Position numbers and translations under genes: made by a program. The notes under the pieces are model-generated. The model saw nothing but the letters and a program-made list of their open reading frames with translations. It ran no database searches and was not told where the DNA came from. Positions 46,556 through 57,912 of a stretch of 64,000 nucleotides of DNA are shown here, in pieces (position 1 is the stretch's first letter; each line of letters begins with the position of its first letter). This DNA is from Ricinus communis (taxonomy: Eukaryota; Streptophyta; Magnoliopsida; Malpighiales; Euphorbiaceae): positions 11,380,501 through 11,444,500 of the forward strand of contig NC_063265.1 of assembly GCF_019578655.1 (NCBI RefSeq), given 5' to 3'.

Positions 46556-49500
46556 TTAATGGTAGGAATTTCCTGATTTATACTTGAAGTCGCTCCCCTG
46601 TATAGCAGCTTCTAATGATGATGCATAGTGCTGCCTTTCAGGTAGAGAGCAGCCTTGGTAGGAATTATTATCCACACAATACCACAGAATCTCTTCCCAG
46701 TAAGGATCCTGCCAAAACCAGTAGTTCAGTCATTATATAATGAAATGAGGCAGACATGTTGAAGGTCAAGAATGAATGGTAACAAGCTGAAGTGGAAAGT
46801 ATAGAAGCTACCTTACTGATTATGTGTGGATTCCCTACAATGATAAGTAAAGATCTGGCCCTGGTAACGGCAACATTAAATCTCTTTGGGTTGCTGAGAA
46901 AACCCAGACAGTAAGTTCTTTCAAAGTCATTGTGTTTAACAGTTGACCTCACAGAAGATATAATAATCACCTCTTTCTCTTGTCCCTGAAATTGTTCAAC
47001 ACTCCCAACCTTCACATCTGACATTTCCCAAGTTTCAAGTGCCTTTTTTATCTTGAGGACCTGCTGCCTATATGGTGTTATTACCCCAATATCTGTCTCA
47101 TTTATATCAGTACATTGCAGCTTCCTTATAATCTCAACAACTTTGCTTACTTCAATTCGATTAAACCATGATGGATTATTGCCTTCTCTCTCATCACAGC
47201 CTTGGATGCCAAAGAAGAGAACAGGAAATTCTTTGCTAGGAAGAACATCCACATCAAAACTTATAGGAGAGATGTCTCCTTTACATGCAAGCAGCTCCCC
47301 CTTGTAGAAAAGCTTAGATGGGAGGTGCAGAATCACAGGATGGCATCGATAATTCCTTACCAACTTCGTTAGAAAAGCTTCATCTTCATTATGGTAAAAT
47401 TCACATTCAAACAACCTTTGGAGATAAGATTTTCCCAGTCCAAATGCCTCGGCATCTTTCGAGTGTACCACAGGACCAAGTTGCTTTGGGTCGCCAGCAA
47501 GAACAACAACAGTTTCCCTCCGGCAAAAGCTAGATATAGGAACCATGCTTTCTGGCTCTGAAGCTTGGCCAGACTCATCCAAGAAGATATGAGAGAAATA
47601 ACCCCGTTTTATACCTTCTGCAAAGAGTAGAGATGAACTCATATATGTAGAAATGATAATTTTAAATCTCATTAAGGCCTCAATTGGAGGGCATCTGAAA
47701 ATTGACTCTTCAAAATAGCAAAAGCGAATATGATCAGGTTGAAGATCCTCATAAGGACGACTAGATCCATTTAGCCTAAAAATTTCACTCTCTTTAACTT
47801 TTGCAACCTCGTGGCTTGTGAGTTTTTCTAGTATGTGATCTGCTGCACTGTTCGAAGAAGCACAAACAAGAATTGTACCATCATTTCTTGTTGCATATAC
47901 TTGTAATACTGCTTCTACCAGTGTCATTGTTTTACCAGTACCTGGAGGCCCATAAATCACATATGGAGGAGCACCTTTGCAACCCAGGATCATTTCCACA
48001 CAATGCATCTGCTCTGCATTGAGACCACCAGTAAATGGAACGAATCTGGCTGTCTTGATCAATCTCCTTTGGGTTGATTGAGATGGAAAGAGAAGATAAG
48101 GCTCTAAGCTCTCTGCTGCTTCAACAGCATGATACAACCTCCTCAAATTTACCCTGTTATATGTAAATCGAACATTATACAAGTTCCAATTCTGATGATG
48201 TCTATGAAGATCCTTGGGGAATTTCAAAAGTACTTCATCAGCTCCAACAAGGTGAATGTGTCCCTGAGATATACCAATTAAACCTTTTTCTTAATGCAAT
48301 GATATAATGATGTGATTTGTTGACATGCCAAAAGCATTAAACAGAAAATAACAAAAGCAGCACATAACCAGCTATCACAAATGAAATATTTTCCTTGCGT
48401 CACCATCTAATCATCTAACAAGAGAACCCATGATGTGACATTCAAAATAGATTTCGAGAAAACTTGTTCATTCAATGTTCTAATGCAGTGAACAAGTATC
48501 TAATATCTAATAATTCCCCATTCAAACAAAAAGTAATATATTTTAGGAAACCTCGTAAATGCATTATCTCCAAAAATGCTTCCAATGGGAGAAAATGACT
48601 GGAACCATGAATTTGAACATCCATGACCCATCCCAAGTATCATCACTTTGATACCCATCATGCACTAAGGTTCCTAGATGTTTGCTGCTCACCAGAATAT
48701 ATTCTAGCATACAAGGAAAAGAAATGCATGCTTCTTGAATAGAACATATTTCTTGCAAAAGAATATATATTTCTTGAACAAACCTTGTATACAGTGCTGT
48801 CAGAGGAGACGAGCTTCGCAAAAACAAGATCACCATGTACAAGTGAAGGTCTTCTCTCAGCAAGCCCAGGGACTTCAAGAGCCAAAAGTTGAGCCCCTCT
48901 CCTTCTCATATTGACACACTCCATATCATGGCACCTCATTTCTTTCTGTAACAAAAATAATCATTGTAACATTATACAAGGACATTAATTATTAAACATC
49001 TTAGCTAATAGATCACTAATCATTACCTCCAAATGTAACTCTTCTATAATGAGCAATGTACTAAAGAAAGAAGCATACTTCTTCCTCCTCAAACCCTCCA
49101 AAAGAACATCAGGAACTTGCTTATTCTCCAGCAGCTCTCTGATTCCTTTTGGTATTGGAAATTCAGGAAGCCTAAATTTACTTCCTTGAGCTATTGCCTT
49201 GGCAGAATGCAGCTTGGAGGGGCGTGAAGAAGACGTATATTCATCCATGATACACTGTTTTCTTCTTGGGGTTCTTGAATAAGGCCTGTTAGGTGTCAGA
49301 GCTTGAGAGACCTTATCTTCAGCCAACAGAAAGGCAACACGCTCTATCCTTGCATCATCCACATCAAAATGCACCACAGATGTGTGCAACCCCATTACCT
49401 TTGGTTTGCAAGATAACCAAATGGTTAGTGTTTCATGTGGCTGAAGAACTCTATCCTCAAGTGAACATGACTCCAAGAAGACGCGAACATTTTCCACCTT

Positions 49501-49812
49501 TGAAGGCTCCATCAGAGATAAAGTGAATGAATCTGCAGGATTTGAGCAGAATATCCTAACTCCCCAAAGTTCCACAGGATCACTAGTGGTGTTTGCTATG
49601 GTAACCGAACATTTTGAAGTTTCACCTATAAGAATGGATTGAGGCTTTCCCCTTACAAGCGGAAATGGAGCAGATATAGCAACAGGGCCTTCTTCATTGA
49701 GATCATAATTACAGACAGATCTCTCATCCTCAAAATCAATGAACCCGATATCACCTTTGTCCCCAATGAACGAGTATTCATCATCCCAGTTATCCTTTTT
49801 AATGGTACCCAT
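46556..49812 (-). CDS. SDE3: SDE3 / MOV10-type RNA helicase (RNA silencing)
   Basis: Four coding exons: 49027-49812, 48784-48945, 46812-48263 and 46556-46708, all phase 0, 850 residues. The N terminus has D-E-Y-S-x-I-x-D-K-G-x-I-G-F-I-D typical of SDE3. Then comes [14 protein letters not shown] and a superfamily 1B helicase core: Walker A G-P-P-G-T-G-K-T (421-428), motif II D-E-S-G (545-548; usually D-E-A-G), G-D-P-K-Q-L-G-P (motif III), [14 protein letters not shown], and N-V-A-V-T-R-A-R (motif VI). SDE3 supports amplification of transgene and virus silencing together with AGO1/RDR6. The ATG at 49812 follows a probable 5' UTR intron (acceptor at 49843/49844). The C-terminal tail is short, only about 28 residues after C-S-L-P-E, and shows no GW/WG dipeptide. 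Confidence 0.92.
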
Positions 49813-51458
49813 TGTTGACTCAATGCCAACAGCAATATGTAACCTGAGATGTGGATAGCATATGTAAATAATTAAGCATGCAAATTTTAGTTACATCTAA
49901 TAAAAATCCTGTAGCTAAATGCTAAAGAACGAAAAAAATACAAACAGAATTAGAACATACTTTACTAACTAGGAAGTCTAATATTCACCAAACCATAAAA
50001 TATTAGGACGATTAACGTACTTTCATCAAAGAGTTCCAGGAATTACATATATTGTTCCCCAATAAATATCTAAGTTGAACAACCATTAAGTCATCAACAT
50101 AAAAACAAAATGTATGTTCAGAAACTTTAAAAAAAAAAAAAAAAAAGAAGAATTCGACATTGATAAGTTTTATAAGCATTTGGATTAGTCAAATGCATCA
50201 CCAAAGATGGTGGTGAATTGATTCAAGACAACAATATGCCTAAGAATAATTAGCATATAACATAACCCAAACTGGAAAAGTGATCAAGAAATGAACTTTA
50301 ATACAGAATGCTAATTATATATGACATATTCAGGTTGCAAAGCGAATCAAATGTTCAAAGTTATAGACTTTGAGAAAAAGAACCAAAACCCACAATGTTG
50401 TTTCTATTTCTTCTCATAATGACATAAAATTCTTCCCAAACAAAGAAAAAAATGCTAACTAAGCCAAAAGTTTAAATTTTGAGTACTAAGCCCTTAAAAC
50501 AGACAAAATATTTAAGCACAAAAGAAAACGCCAAAACCACAGCATAAAGAAAATTAAACGATAAGCAAAAAGACATTTAACCCAAAATTGGTGGCTTGAT
50601 TTCTTAGAAGAAGCAGAAACTATGTGATAACAAGACTGACCCCTTTAGCTCAAAATAAAGAGCGTAAATTAGTCAAAAGGTCAAACCTTTTCCATTACGG
50701 AGTATCAGTTCAAGTCAATGACTTGCCAATGCTTTAGCAAGAAGCAACTTCATCAGGAAGTTATGAGCTTTTAGTCCTTCTTCTACTTCATGCAGAAGTT
50801 AATGTTATAGAGATGATTGTTGGAGTGCAGTAGATTAATAGGACCCATCAGATTTTGCCACACAAGCTGACATGGCAAGAGCTCAAACGGGTCTAATATT
50901 TTACCAATTCTCATTGGTTCTTCTTAATCAGTGAACTCAGTTCATCACTTAAACTTGTCAAATACGTTAATATTAAGAGGGGGTTTTTTCTTTTTTCTTT
51001 TGGGGGAAATCAATGGCTATACACCTCTAATAATTGAGGATATTATTGGTCAATTTATCATAATATTTTCTGAAATAGCAAAGTTTTAGCGTTTTCAGTT
51101 TTGCTCACGCAAAAAAGGGTTAGAACTGAAAAGAAAAAGAATCCGTATTAATGCTGTTTCAGAAAAGGTTTTTGAAATATTTCACTATGAATGAAGATAG
51201 GCATCATCGAGCGCTTATAAATTAAATTTACTAATCAATTTATATTTAAGTAAATCAAACTATTAGGGCAAGCACTTGCATTTGACGAATAAAATTTGAC
51301 TTGATAATTAAAATAAATTACACTTATTATAATCTCGGAAAAAATTGCACAAGTAAATATCAATTTCTACTATCTGCGAGCTAATTATGACTCGAGAGGC
51401 AAGCGAAACAACGAGCCGTTGGGCTAAGGCAGTTACAGAGAAAATTTAGCTTAGATTT
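49813..51458. other. SDE3 5' UTR/promoter region up to the U2 gene
   Basis: The 31 nt next to the ATG look like the end of a 5' UTR exon (acceptor CAG at 49844-49846, minus strand). The rest would be a 5' UTR intron, leader and promoter reaching back to the U2 gene. An exact transcription start cannot be fixed. No other gene is seen. Confidence 0.5.
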
Positions 51459-51653
51459 GGTGGGGTGAGCCAGGCCAATGCAATAGTGCAACGCACAGGC
51501 GACTCATGAGGACTCCAGTAGCAAGCTATTGTAGCGAGCCCTCCCCTATAAAATTAATTTAATATCATGTGGACCAATGGTCCACGTATCAGATATTAAA
51601 CTGATAAGAACAGATACTACACTTGATCTTAGCCAAAAGGCCGAGAAAGGTAT
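51459..51653 (-). ncRNA. U2 spliceosomal snRNA
   Basis: Read on the minus strand it begins ATACCTTTCTCGGCCTTTTG at 51653 and contains the invariant branch-site recognition GTAGTATC (51613-51620). Stem-loop IIa follows (GATACGTGGACCATTGGTCC region), then an Sm site AATTTTATAG (51546-51555), and stem-loops III/IV ending in ...TGGCTCACCCCACC near 51459. Total about 195 nt, the plant U2 length. No deviation is seen in the branch-interaction region, and a proper plant snRNA promoter lies upstream, so this looks like an active gene and not a retro-pseudogene. Confidence 0.96.
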
Positions 51654-51678
51654 GCTTACCCCATTCCTTCGTTTCCTT

Positions 51679-51727
51679 TCTATAGCCGCAGTTTTCAAAA
51701 GTTAAGTCTCTTCTTTGCGATGTGGGT
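51679..51727 (-). promoter_or_regulatory. U2 promoter: USE and TATA with Pol II spacing
   Basis: On the minus strand the upstream sequence element ACCCACATCG (51718-51727) matches the plant USE RTCCCACATCG with one change. A TATA-like CTATAGAAA sits at about 51679-51686, roughly 28-30 nt before the RNA start. USE and TATA are about four helical turns apart, the spacing that directs RNA polymerase II in plant snRNA genes (Pol III types are one turn closer). Confidence 0.8.
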
Positions 51728-51884
51728 TTTATATGTCTGCTATATTAAACTTGTTCAAGCTTATCTCCGGAGCTAAAACTGCTGATTTTTTAGATACTAT
51801 CAGGCTAGAGGAAATCTGGAAGTTGATTATAGATTAACATAACATACACGATTACATCTGGGTTATCATCTACTTATATATATA

Positions 51885-52478
51885 TCAGCACTTGTATGCA
51901 CAAAAGCACTGCTTAGGAACAGCAGGTGCAGCATACAGATCACAGAGTCCCATTCCATTATATTTGTTTTTGCAGTCATCCCAGCAGCGATTATTGCCTT
52001 TGCAGTTCCAAACTTTGTGGCAGTCCCTTGCTCCTGCCCTCATCACCACTTCTTCATCTGCAAAATCCACATAATATAGCAGCTACCCCCCCATCAAGTT
52101 CTTGCATATTACAGAATATTTGCTGACTATGAAAATCCCAATCTATATAGTACATCATCAGAATAAGAGCACATATACAGTTCTAATCTTAAATATATGT
52201 AATAAGTCATGTGCAACATATAAGATGCGAAACAAACTCACTTACTAACTGAGCTAATATATAAGATTGTTTTAAGATTATCTGATTTGTTTTAAGATTA
52301 TCTGATTGAGTTGTTTAGGATTGCTCCCATAGTCTAAAAATGTAAGTGAAATTAAATCTAAAAGTGGGCATTAACTCTTCCTGAATGCTAGAAAAGGAAA
52401 AAAAAATGACAGAGAGAAAATCTTACCAGAGGCAAGAATGAGGAGGACAAGCAGGAAGAAGGTAGTAAATTTCACCAT
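51885..52478 (-). CDS. defensin-like (DEFL/LCR) secreted peptide
   Basis: Two exons: 52427-52478 (signal peptide) and 51885-52057, joined in phase 1 to give 74 residues. The intron falls between the hydrophobic leader (M-V-K-F-T-T-F-F-L-L-V) and the mature peptide, the gene structure typical of plant defensin-like families. The mature part has eight cysteines: C-x5-C-x5-C-x3-C-x9-C-x11-C-x1-C-x3-C. C-x3-C followed by C-x-C is the cysteine-stabilised alpha-beta motif. Defence or reproductive signalling is the usual role; the target is unknown. It lies about 160 bp upstream of the U2 promoter on the same strand and is unrelated in fold pattern to the three thionin-like genes at the left end. 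Confidence 0.85.
52267..52306. repeat. 20-bp tandem duplication in the defensin-like intron
   Basis: The unit TTGTTTTAAGATTATCTGAT occurs twice without a gap (52267-52286 and 52287-52306), identical in both copies, inside the single intron of the defensin-like gene. Confidence 0.9.
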
Positions 52479-53485
52479 CTTTATGTATGTTTATATGGAT
52501 TTTTTTGCGGTTCTTTATGTGCTCTTACTAAGTCTTGTTTCTGAGAGAAATTTGGGATGCTATTTATAGGACTAAAGGCCTTATTTTTCAGGGAGGCTAC
52601 AGTTCAATTTGCATTAAGGATAAGCATACAAAAGTCATGGTATAGTGGAATTATGATTCTGCAGTTTTATAATGTAATTGCCCAAGAATCACAATGTTAA
52701 AGAATATAATTAATTAGCACACCTATTTCATTTAAGTGTGAGACATTTTGGGACCCTAGAAAGGAATTTGGTGAAGATACCCCTGTTAAAAGTTTCCAAA
52801 TTCTTGAAACACTTAATGGTCAGATATATAGTAAATTATCCAAAAGTAAAAATGAACTTTAATTTGTGCCTGGCTAAACTTGATTCCAAGAGTGTGAAAA
52901 CCCAAGAGTGTGATCTTCATCCAGTCTTTTCTTATGATATATTCCACCTAAGTGCTTTTTGCATAGACCAATCCTGAAATGGTTAGGCAAACACCATTGC
53001 ATCATACAGTTACATATATAACCCCTCTTTTGACATCATACCACTTATGTGGATTATGTTAAGGAGGTGTGGTGATTAATGCACTCAGCTTTCACTTACT
53101 TTTTTATGATGGCAGTGTAACAAAAGAGAGCAGGTAAATGATTTAATTTAGTATATTAATCTAGTGGTAAACGAAGGAGTGTATTCTTAGTGATAGCAGC
53201 CACACCTTGATGCATTCTTAGTGATAGCAAGTTCTGAACATAAAATTACATGCTCTCACTTGCTGCCAAGTGCCAAGCAAACGGAACCTGACTCATGGTA
53301 ATGAAAACAAAATTACAAATGAAAAGGGGTCCTCTCTTAGGCAATTCGCCTATGCAGAAATTTGCTAAACGACCTCAACGAGATTGGATTGAGCCGACAC
53401 CTTTTCTTTCATCTTTAAGGAGCTCTATCCAAGCCTGGTCCTCACTCCTAACTCCTAAGTTCTGATCTACCAACCATTTTACCTT
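52479..53485. other. upstream of the defensin-like gene and 3' flank of the SEC-C gene
   Basis: No gene supported. A short direct repeat ATTCTTAGTGATAGCA occurs at about 53183 and 53215. The open frame at 52738 has no conserved features. Confidence 0.6.
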
Positions 53486-55306
53486 TTAAACCTTCTCATC
53501 CTTTCCACAGCACCTTAACAACAAAGAACATGAACAGAATTAGCTAGCTGATTTCAAAGAAAAAAAACAGCATAAGAAAGTAAAACTTTCAACATATACC
53601 AGGAGTTATGACAGTTTACACCCTATTTCTGGTGGAAATAACATAGCTACAGGGGAACCGAGAACGGAAGTAGTGTGCAGCACAACATGCACAGAGAATT
53701 AATGTAATATGCAAGGCCTTGCATCTATTGCCCTTAAAATTCAACCAAGGGTAAATAGCTTCAAGCAGCGCATAAAGATTCTCTATGCTCACAACATAAT
53801 ATCAGGAAGTAGTCACAGTATCAACTTTTGACTGATATATCAATCTGGAACATTTTTATTTTCAAAGGTACAGAAATCTATAAAATATAACTTCCTCTCT
53901 ACATCACAAAAGATAACAGGATTCCAATTTTTTATGCACCAATAGTCTAATCTTGTGCGCTGCACATGCATGCAAAACTTCAATTAATACAGACATGCAT
54001 TCATAAGAAATACAATAATTATCTCATGCAAAAACATGGTCATACTAGTAAAGCAATTGGCACCATCAAACACATGCAGATTCAAGCAAGTGTGCATAAG
54101 ATATTTCAGAGTTCAAACTAATGGAGTGATTCTATCTCCAAGCGTGAAACAACATATAAACAAAGAAAAGACTAGAAAATACAGTTAAATTGCAAAAGAA
54201 ACAGAAAGCATTAAGAATTACCGTTTGTATCTCTTCTTGGAACCGCATGGACAGAGCGCATTTCTGCTTAACTGCCCACTCTTAGCCAAATTAGACCTAG
54301 CAAGTTCTAATGGTGTTGACCCCATCAGCTTTTGGATCTAGAGAACAAAAATTACAATAAATGATACACGTTTCTTGCATTTCAGTTCTAAAGCAGAATT
54401 AGGAAAAAAAAATGAACATGCATAGTGATTATAAAAACTGCAAATGAGACAAGGAATTGAGTCATCAGATAATTGACCACTTCATATGCATAAAAAAGAG
54501 AAAATTAAAATAAATAAATAAATAAAATCGGCGATTGCATCATTTAAATTCAAAAACCATAGCAGCCATAAACCATAAAGTGAAAAAGAATTAGCACCTC
54601 GGCTATGCTCTTCGGTGCAGGTTTCCCTTCTTCTTTTAACTTCTGAAGCTTCTTTTGCGCTTCTTTAGCCCAGGTAAACTGCGCAAGCGATCTCTCAACT
54701 TCAGCTATAGTGCAATTACAATGCTTTGCAGCTTCTTGCTTTTGAGTTGTTTGAAGGTTCTAAAAGAATCAAGAAACCTAAAACCACAATCAGTAAAAAG
54801 TACCCAAAAAGAAGCAAGGTTTATGGTAAGAATAATAATAAATTTATTTAAAAAAAAAAAAAACAAACCTCCCCAGTAGGATCAAATCCACTAAGATATC
54901 TAATAATCCGTTCCATTTTTTCAAATGCATCAGAAAATGTGGCTTCACTGCTTCTACCTACTATAAATTTTTTGAACGACCCAACTCTTCTTGCATTCTT
55001 TAACTCATCAGCAAACCCTAAAAATGAAAATGTTAAATAATTATGAATATTAATAATAATTGGAACGTTTAATTAGCGATACTCACGAATTAGAGTGAAG
55101 GACTGCACTGCGGTGTCTTTGGAGTCTCCTTTTTGTCCGGTAAAGACTCCTTTAATTGAGTCCATCCATGAGTACGCCGATGCTGTTGAGAAGATGAAGC
55201 GGTGTTGCTGTGATGAAATTAGGCGAGTGTTGCTGCGACTGTAGAATAAGAAGAGGGATTTAGGGTTTTGTTTGGAAATGTTGATTAGGAATCTTGGAGA
55301 TTGCAT
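53486..55306 (-). CDS. organelle-targeted SEC-C motif protein (function unknown)
   Basis: Five exons: 55087-55306, 54869-55017, 54598-54759, 54222-54337 and a 28-nt last coding exon 53486-53513; phases agree, giving 224 residues. The start chosen is M-Q-S-P-R-F, because the N terminus from there is Arg/Ser-rich and lacks acids, as in mitochondrial presequences; a longer upstream frame has no such character. The middle is a helical, charged domain (F-K-K-F-I-V-G-R, I-I-R-Y-L-S-G-F-D). The end is a complete SEC-C zinc motif, C-P-C-G-S-K-K-R-Y-K-R-C-C-G, as at the C terminus of bacterial SecA. The motif is split by a 708-nt intron between Arg and Cys-Cys. Role not known; binding of a partner through zinc is inferred. 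It is divergent from the methyltransferase gene. Confidence 0.85.
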
Positions 55307-56450
55307 GATTATTGCAATTTTTCTTTTGATGGTGATGTTGATTCTTGATGTTAGGGTTTTAGTTGGGGGTTCTTCAGGGGCTTGAGAATTGTTTGTTGTA
55401 GGCGAAGTAGTGTGTTTGTTTTCACAGGAGACACACTGCATGTCGTTTAAAAGTGGCAATCCTCTAGATTTCAAACGATTGATTGTTTCCTGAACGACCA
55501 CATAAAACGACCCGTCGTCGATTAATCCTTTATCCGCCGGTCGAATTTTTTTTTTATTTTGAAAATAAATTAATTTATACATATAAACTAATTTCTTACA
55601 AAAATCAACGATCATCTACACTGGAAAATAATTAAATACTTAAAAGACATATATGTTATATCCTTGTTATATCCTTTGTGGCCTAAATCTGAGTCAAAAG
55701 AACTAAAATTTACAAATAGATCTATGCAATAAATGATGCATGACATGGGTTGGGTGTATAATTATTTGCCAACATAGGTCCCAAAGTCAGGTCCAACTTG
55801 CAAATAATAAAAAGGGACATGCTTCTTGCATTATATATTATTGCTAACAAATTGACCCAATTTGCAAAATATTGAAATATTATCAATTAACTCTGGAACT
55901 CATAATTGTATGAAAGAAATTAGCATGTTAAGATTAGGAATCATAGCCTGGCAGTGGCACAGCCTGGTTCTACAATTTTACAATTATTTTACCAAAACAA
56001 ATTATAGTTTTCATGGTTTGACTCTAAAATTTATAATTCTTTAACCATACATTAAAAATATAGTCACTTGTCAACTCACACATAATACTATTAATCCGTT
56101 TTTAGTAAATTAAAAGGCAAAGCATACCTTTTTTATATATTGATAGCAATTTTATTATGTAATTCATAATCTATTAATTTCAGATCTCTGATAAATTAAT
56201 ATATATATACTATATTTGTAAGTTAATTATAAGTTAAATACAATTTCTACTGAATTTTATTTATTGAAATTAAGGTTTCCAAACGACACAACTCAAACTT
56301 GTTAATGTTTAAACAAACAATTTACAGATTCCCAAAACGACACAATTATTAAATACTGATTAAAAAAATTATATATCCCATACAGCATGAGCCTGTAAAT
56401 AGAGGCAGAGATGAAGAAACAAAGATAACACAACGCAAAAACAGAAGCAA
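55307..56450. promoter_or_regulatory. shared divergent promoter region (SEC-C gene / methyltransferase gene)
   Basis: 1.14 kb separates the two divergent start codons. A long frame extends from the SEC-C gene into 55615 but is unlikely to be translated. The rest is AT-rich with no other gene. I cannot point to specific shared motifs. Confidence 0.4.
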
Positions 56451-57912
56451 ATGGCTATCTTAGCATCAACAGGACCGACACAAAAAGGGATAGTGATAAC
56501 AGTACCAGTTCTAGTGCTATCAGTATCTGTAGCAGCTATTATGTTGTTCTTCCTCCTGTCTTCTTTATCTTCTTGTGATTGTTCGGTTTCTTCTTCTTCT
56601 TCTTCTTCTCCTTCTTTTGGTGGCGCTGAGTTTGGAGAGGTTGTTAAGGAGAGAGTATCAGCGTCAAAAGAGGATATTGAATGGGTTAAAGACCAGATCC
56701 GTGGTAATGGATTGCATATGCAAGATAATGTTCTTCGTAAAGGGATTAACCCTCGCACTAGGGCTCAGCAATTACAAGATCTTATTCAGTAAGTTGTTTC
56801 TTTCTTCTTCTTTTCTTTTTGTGTTATTAGGTTTTTTCTGGTTGTTAAAAAAGATGAGATTTTATGGAGTCATGCAGAAGAATATTATTGTAACGTTAGT
56901 TTTAAGTAGCCTTTTTTATGTATAAGGATGAAATGATTTACTCAGTGCCACTGATTTGATTAAATCCTTAAAAGGGTATTGTAAGCTTTGATCTAACAGA
57001 CAAAAGGGAGAAAGAAAGAGTTTTTGTCACTTTAATGTGTAGCATTTTATTTGAATAATAGTAGCTGTTACATTTCTCTCAATTTGCTGAATGATTGGAA
57101 AACTGGTCTGTAGCTATGAAACCCATTGTAGTCAATGATGAGAAGTGCCCTGCTTGTCTGAGATCTTCTCTTAAAGACTCTAGCAATTTCTGTTAGAAAT
57201 TAACAAAAACTTCATGCAAAGGGGAAGCTTTTGTTTAAATGATTGGACTGTATTTTTCAGGTTTAAGGGTATCTCACATTATGAAGAGGCAGAATCCAAT
57301 AATCATACTGCACTTCCTTGCCCTGGTGAGCTCCTCGTAGAAGAGCATCATAGTAACTATGGGGAGCCGTGGGCAGGTGGGCGAGATGTGTTTGAGTTCC
57401 TAGCTGAGTCTGCTCACTTATCGCCCATCTCACAAGTGCTTGAGATTGGATGTGGCACACTTCGTGTTGGTTTGCATTTTATTCGGTATCTTAGTCCTGG
57501 TCACTACCATTGTCTTGAAAGAGATGAGCTCTCTCTAATGGCTGCACTTAGATATGAGCTTCCTTCTCAGGGTCTTCTGCACAAACGACCACTGATTGTA
57601 CGAGGGAAGATATGGATTTCTAGGTTTGGTTCAGGGGTTGTATATGATTTGATATATGCTAGTGCTGTGTTTCTTCACATGCCTGATAAGCTTGTCTGGG
57701 TTGGACTAGAAAGGCTAGCAAGTAAATTGAAACCTTATGACGGACGAATCTTTGTATCACATAATATAAAGTTCTGTTCAAGACTGGGAGGTGAGGAATG
57801 TACTAAGAGGCTAACAAATTTGGGGCTTGAGTATTTGGGAAAGCATACCCATGATAGCTTGCTTTTTAATCATTATGAAATTTGGTTCGAGTTTAAAAGG
57901 TTCAAAGCTTAA
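56451..57912 (+). CDS. membrane-anchored SAM-dependent methyltransferase-like protein
   Basis: Two exons, 56451-56788 and 57261-57912, joined in phase 2, 329 residues. An uncleaved signal anchor (about residues 13-37, hydrophobic V-I-T-V-P-V-L-V-L-S) is followed by a Ser-rich stretch and a soluble domain. SAM-binding motif I, V-L-E-I-G-C-G-T, lies near residues 171-178 and an acidic E-R-D follows motif II. P-W-A-G-G-R-D precedes the fold. These features place it in the class I methyltransferase superfamily; the substrate is unknown. The fold faces the lumen or cytosol depending on anchor orientation, which the sequence does not settle. Confidence 0.85.

Noticed and set aside
47053..47533. Plus-strand open frames inside the SDE3 helicase exon
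   Set aside because: Antisense shadows of a conserved coding exon, with no domain or signal of their own.
55307..55615. Upstream extension of the SEC-C protein to 55615
   Set aside because: Lys-rich, non-conserved leader that would hide the Arg/Ser-rich targeting peptide beginning at M-Q-S-P-R-F.
56369..56758. Minus-strand frame of 129 residues over the methyltransferase first exon
   Set aside because: Low-complexity Glu-rich run is the antisense of the Ser-rich linker; the plus-strand product has a signal anchor and joins in phase to exon 2.
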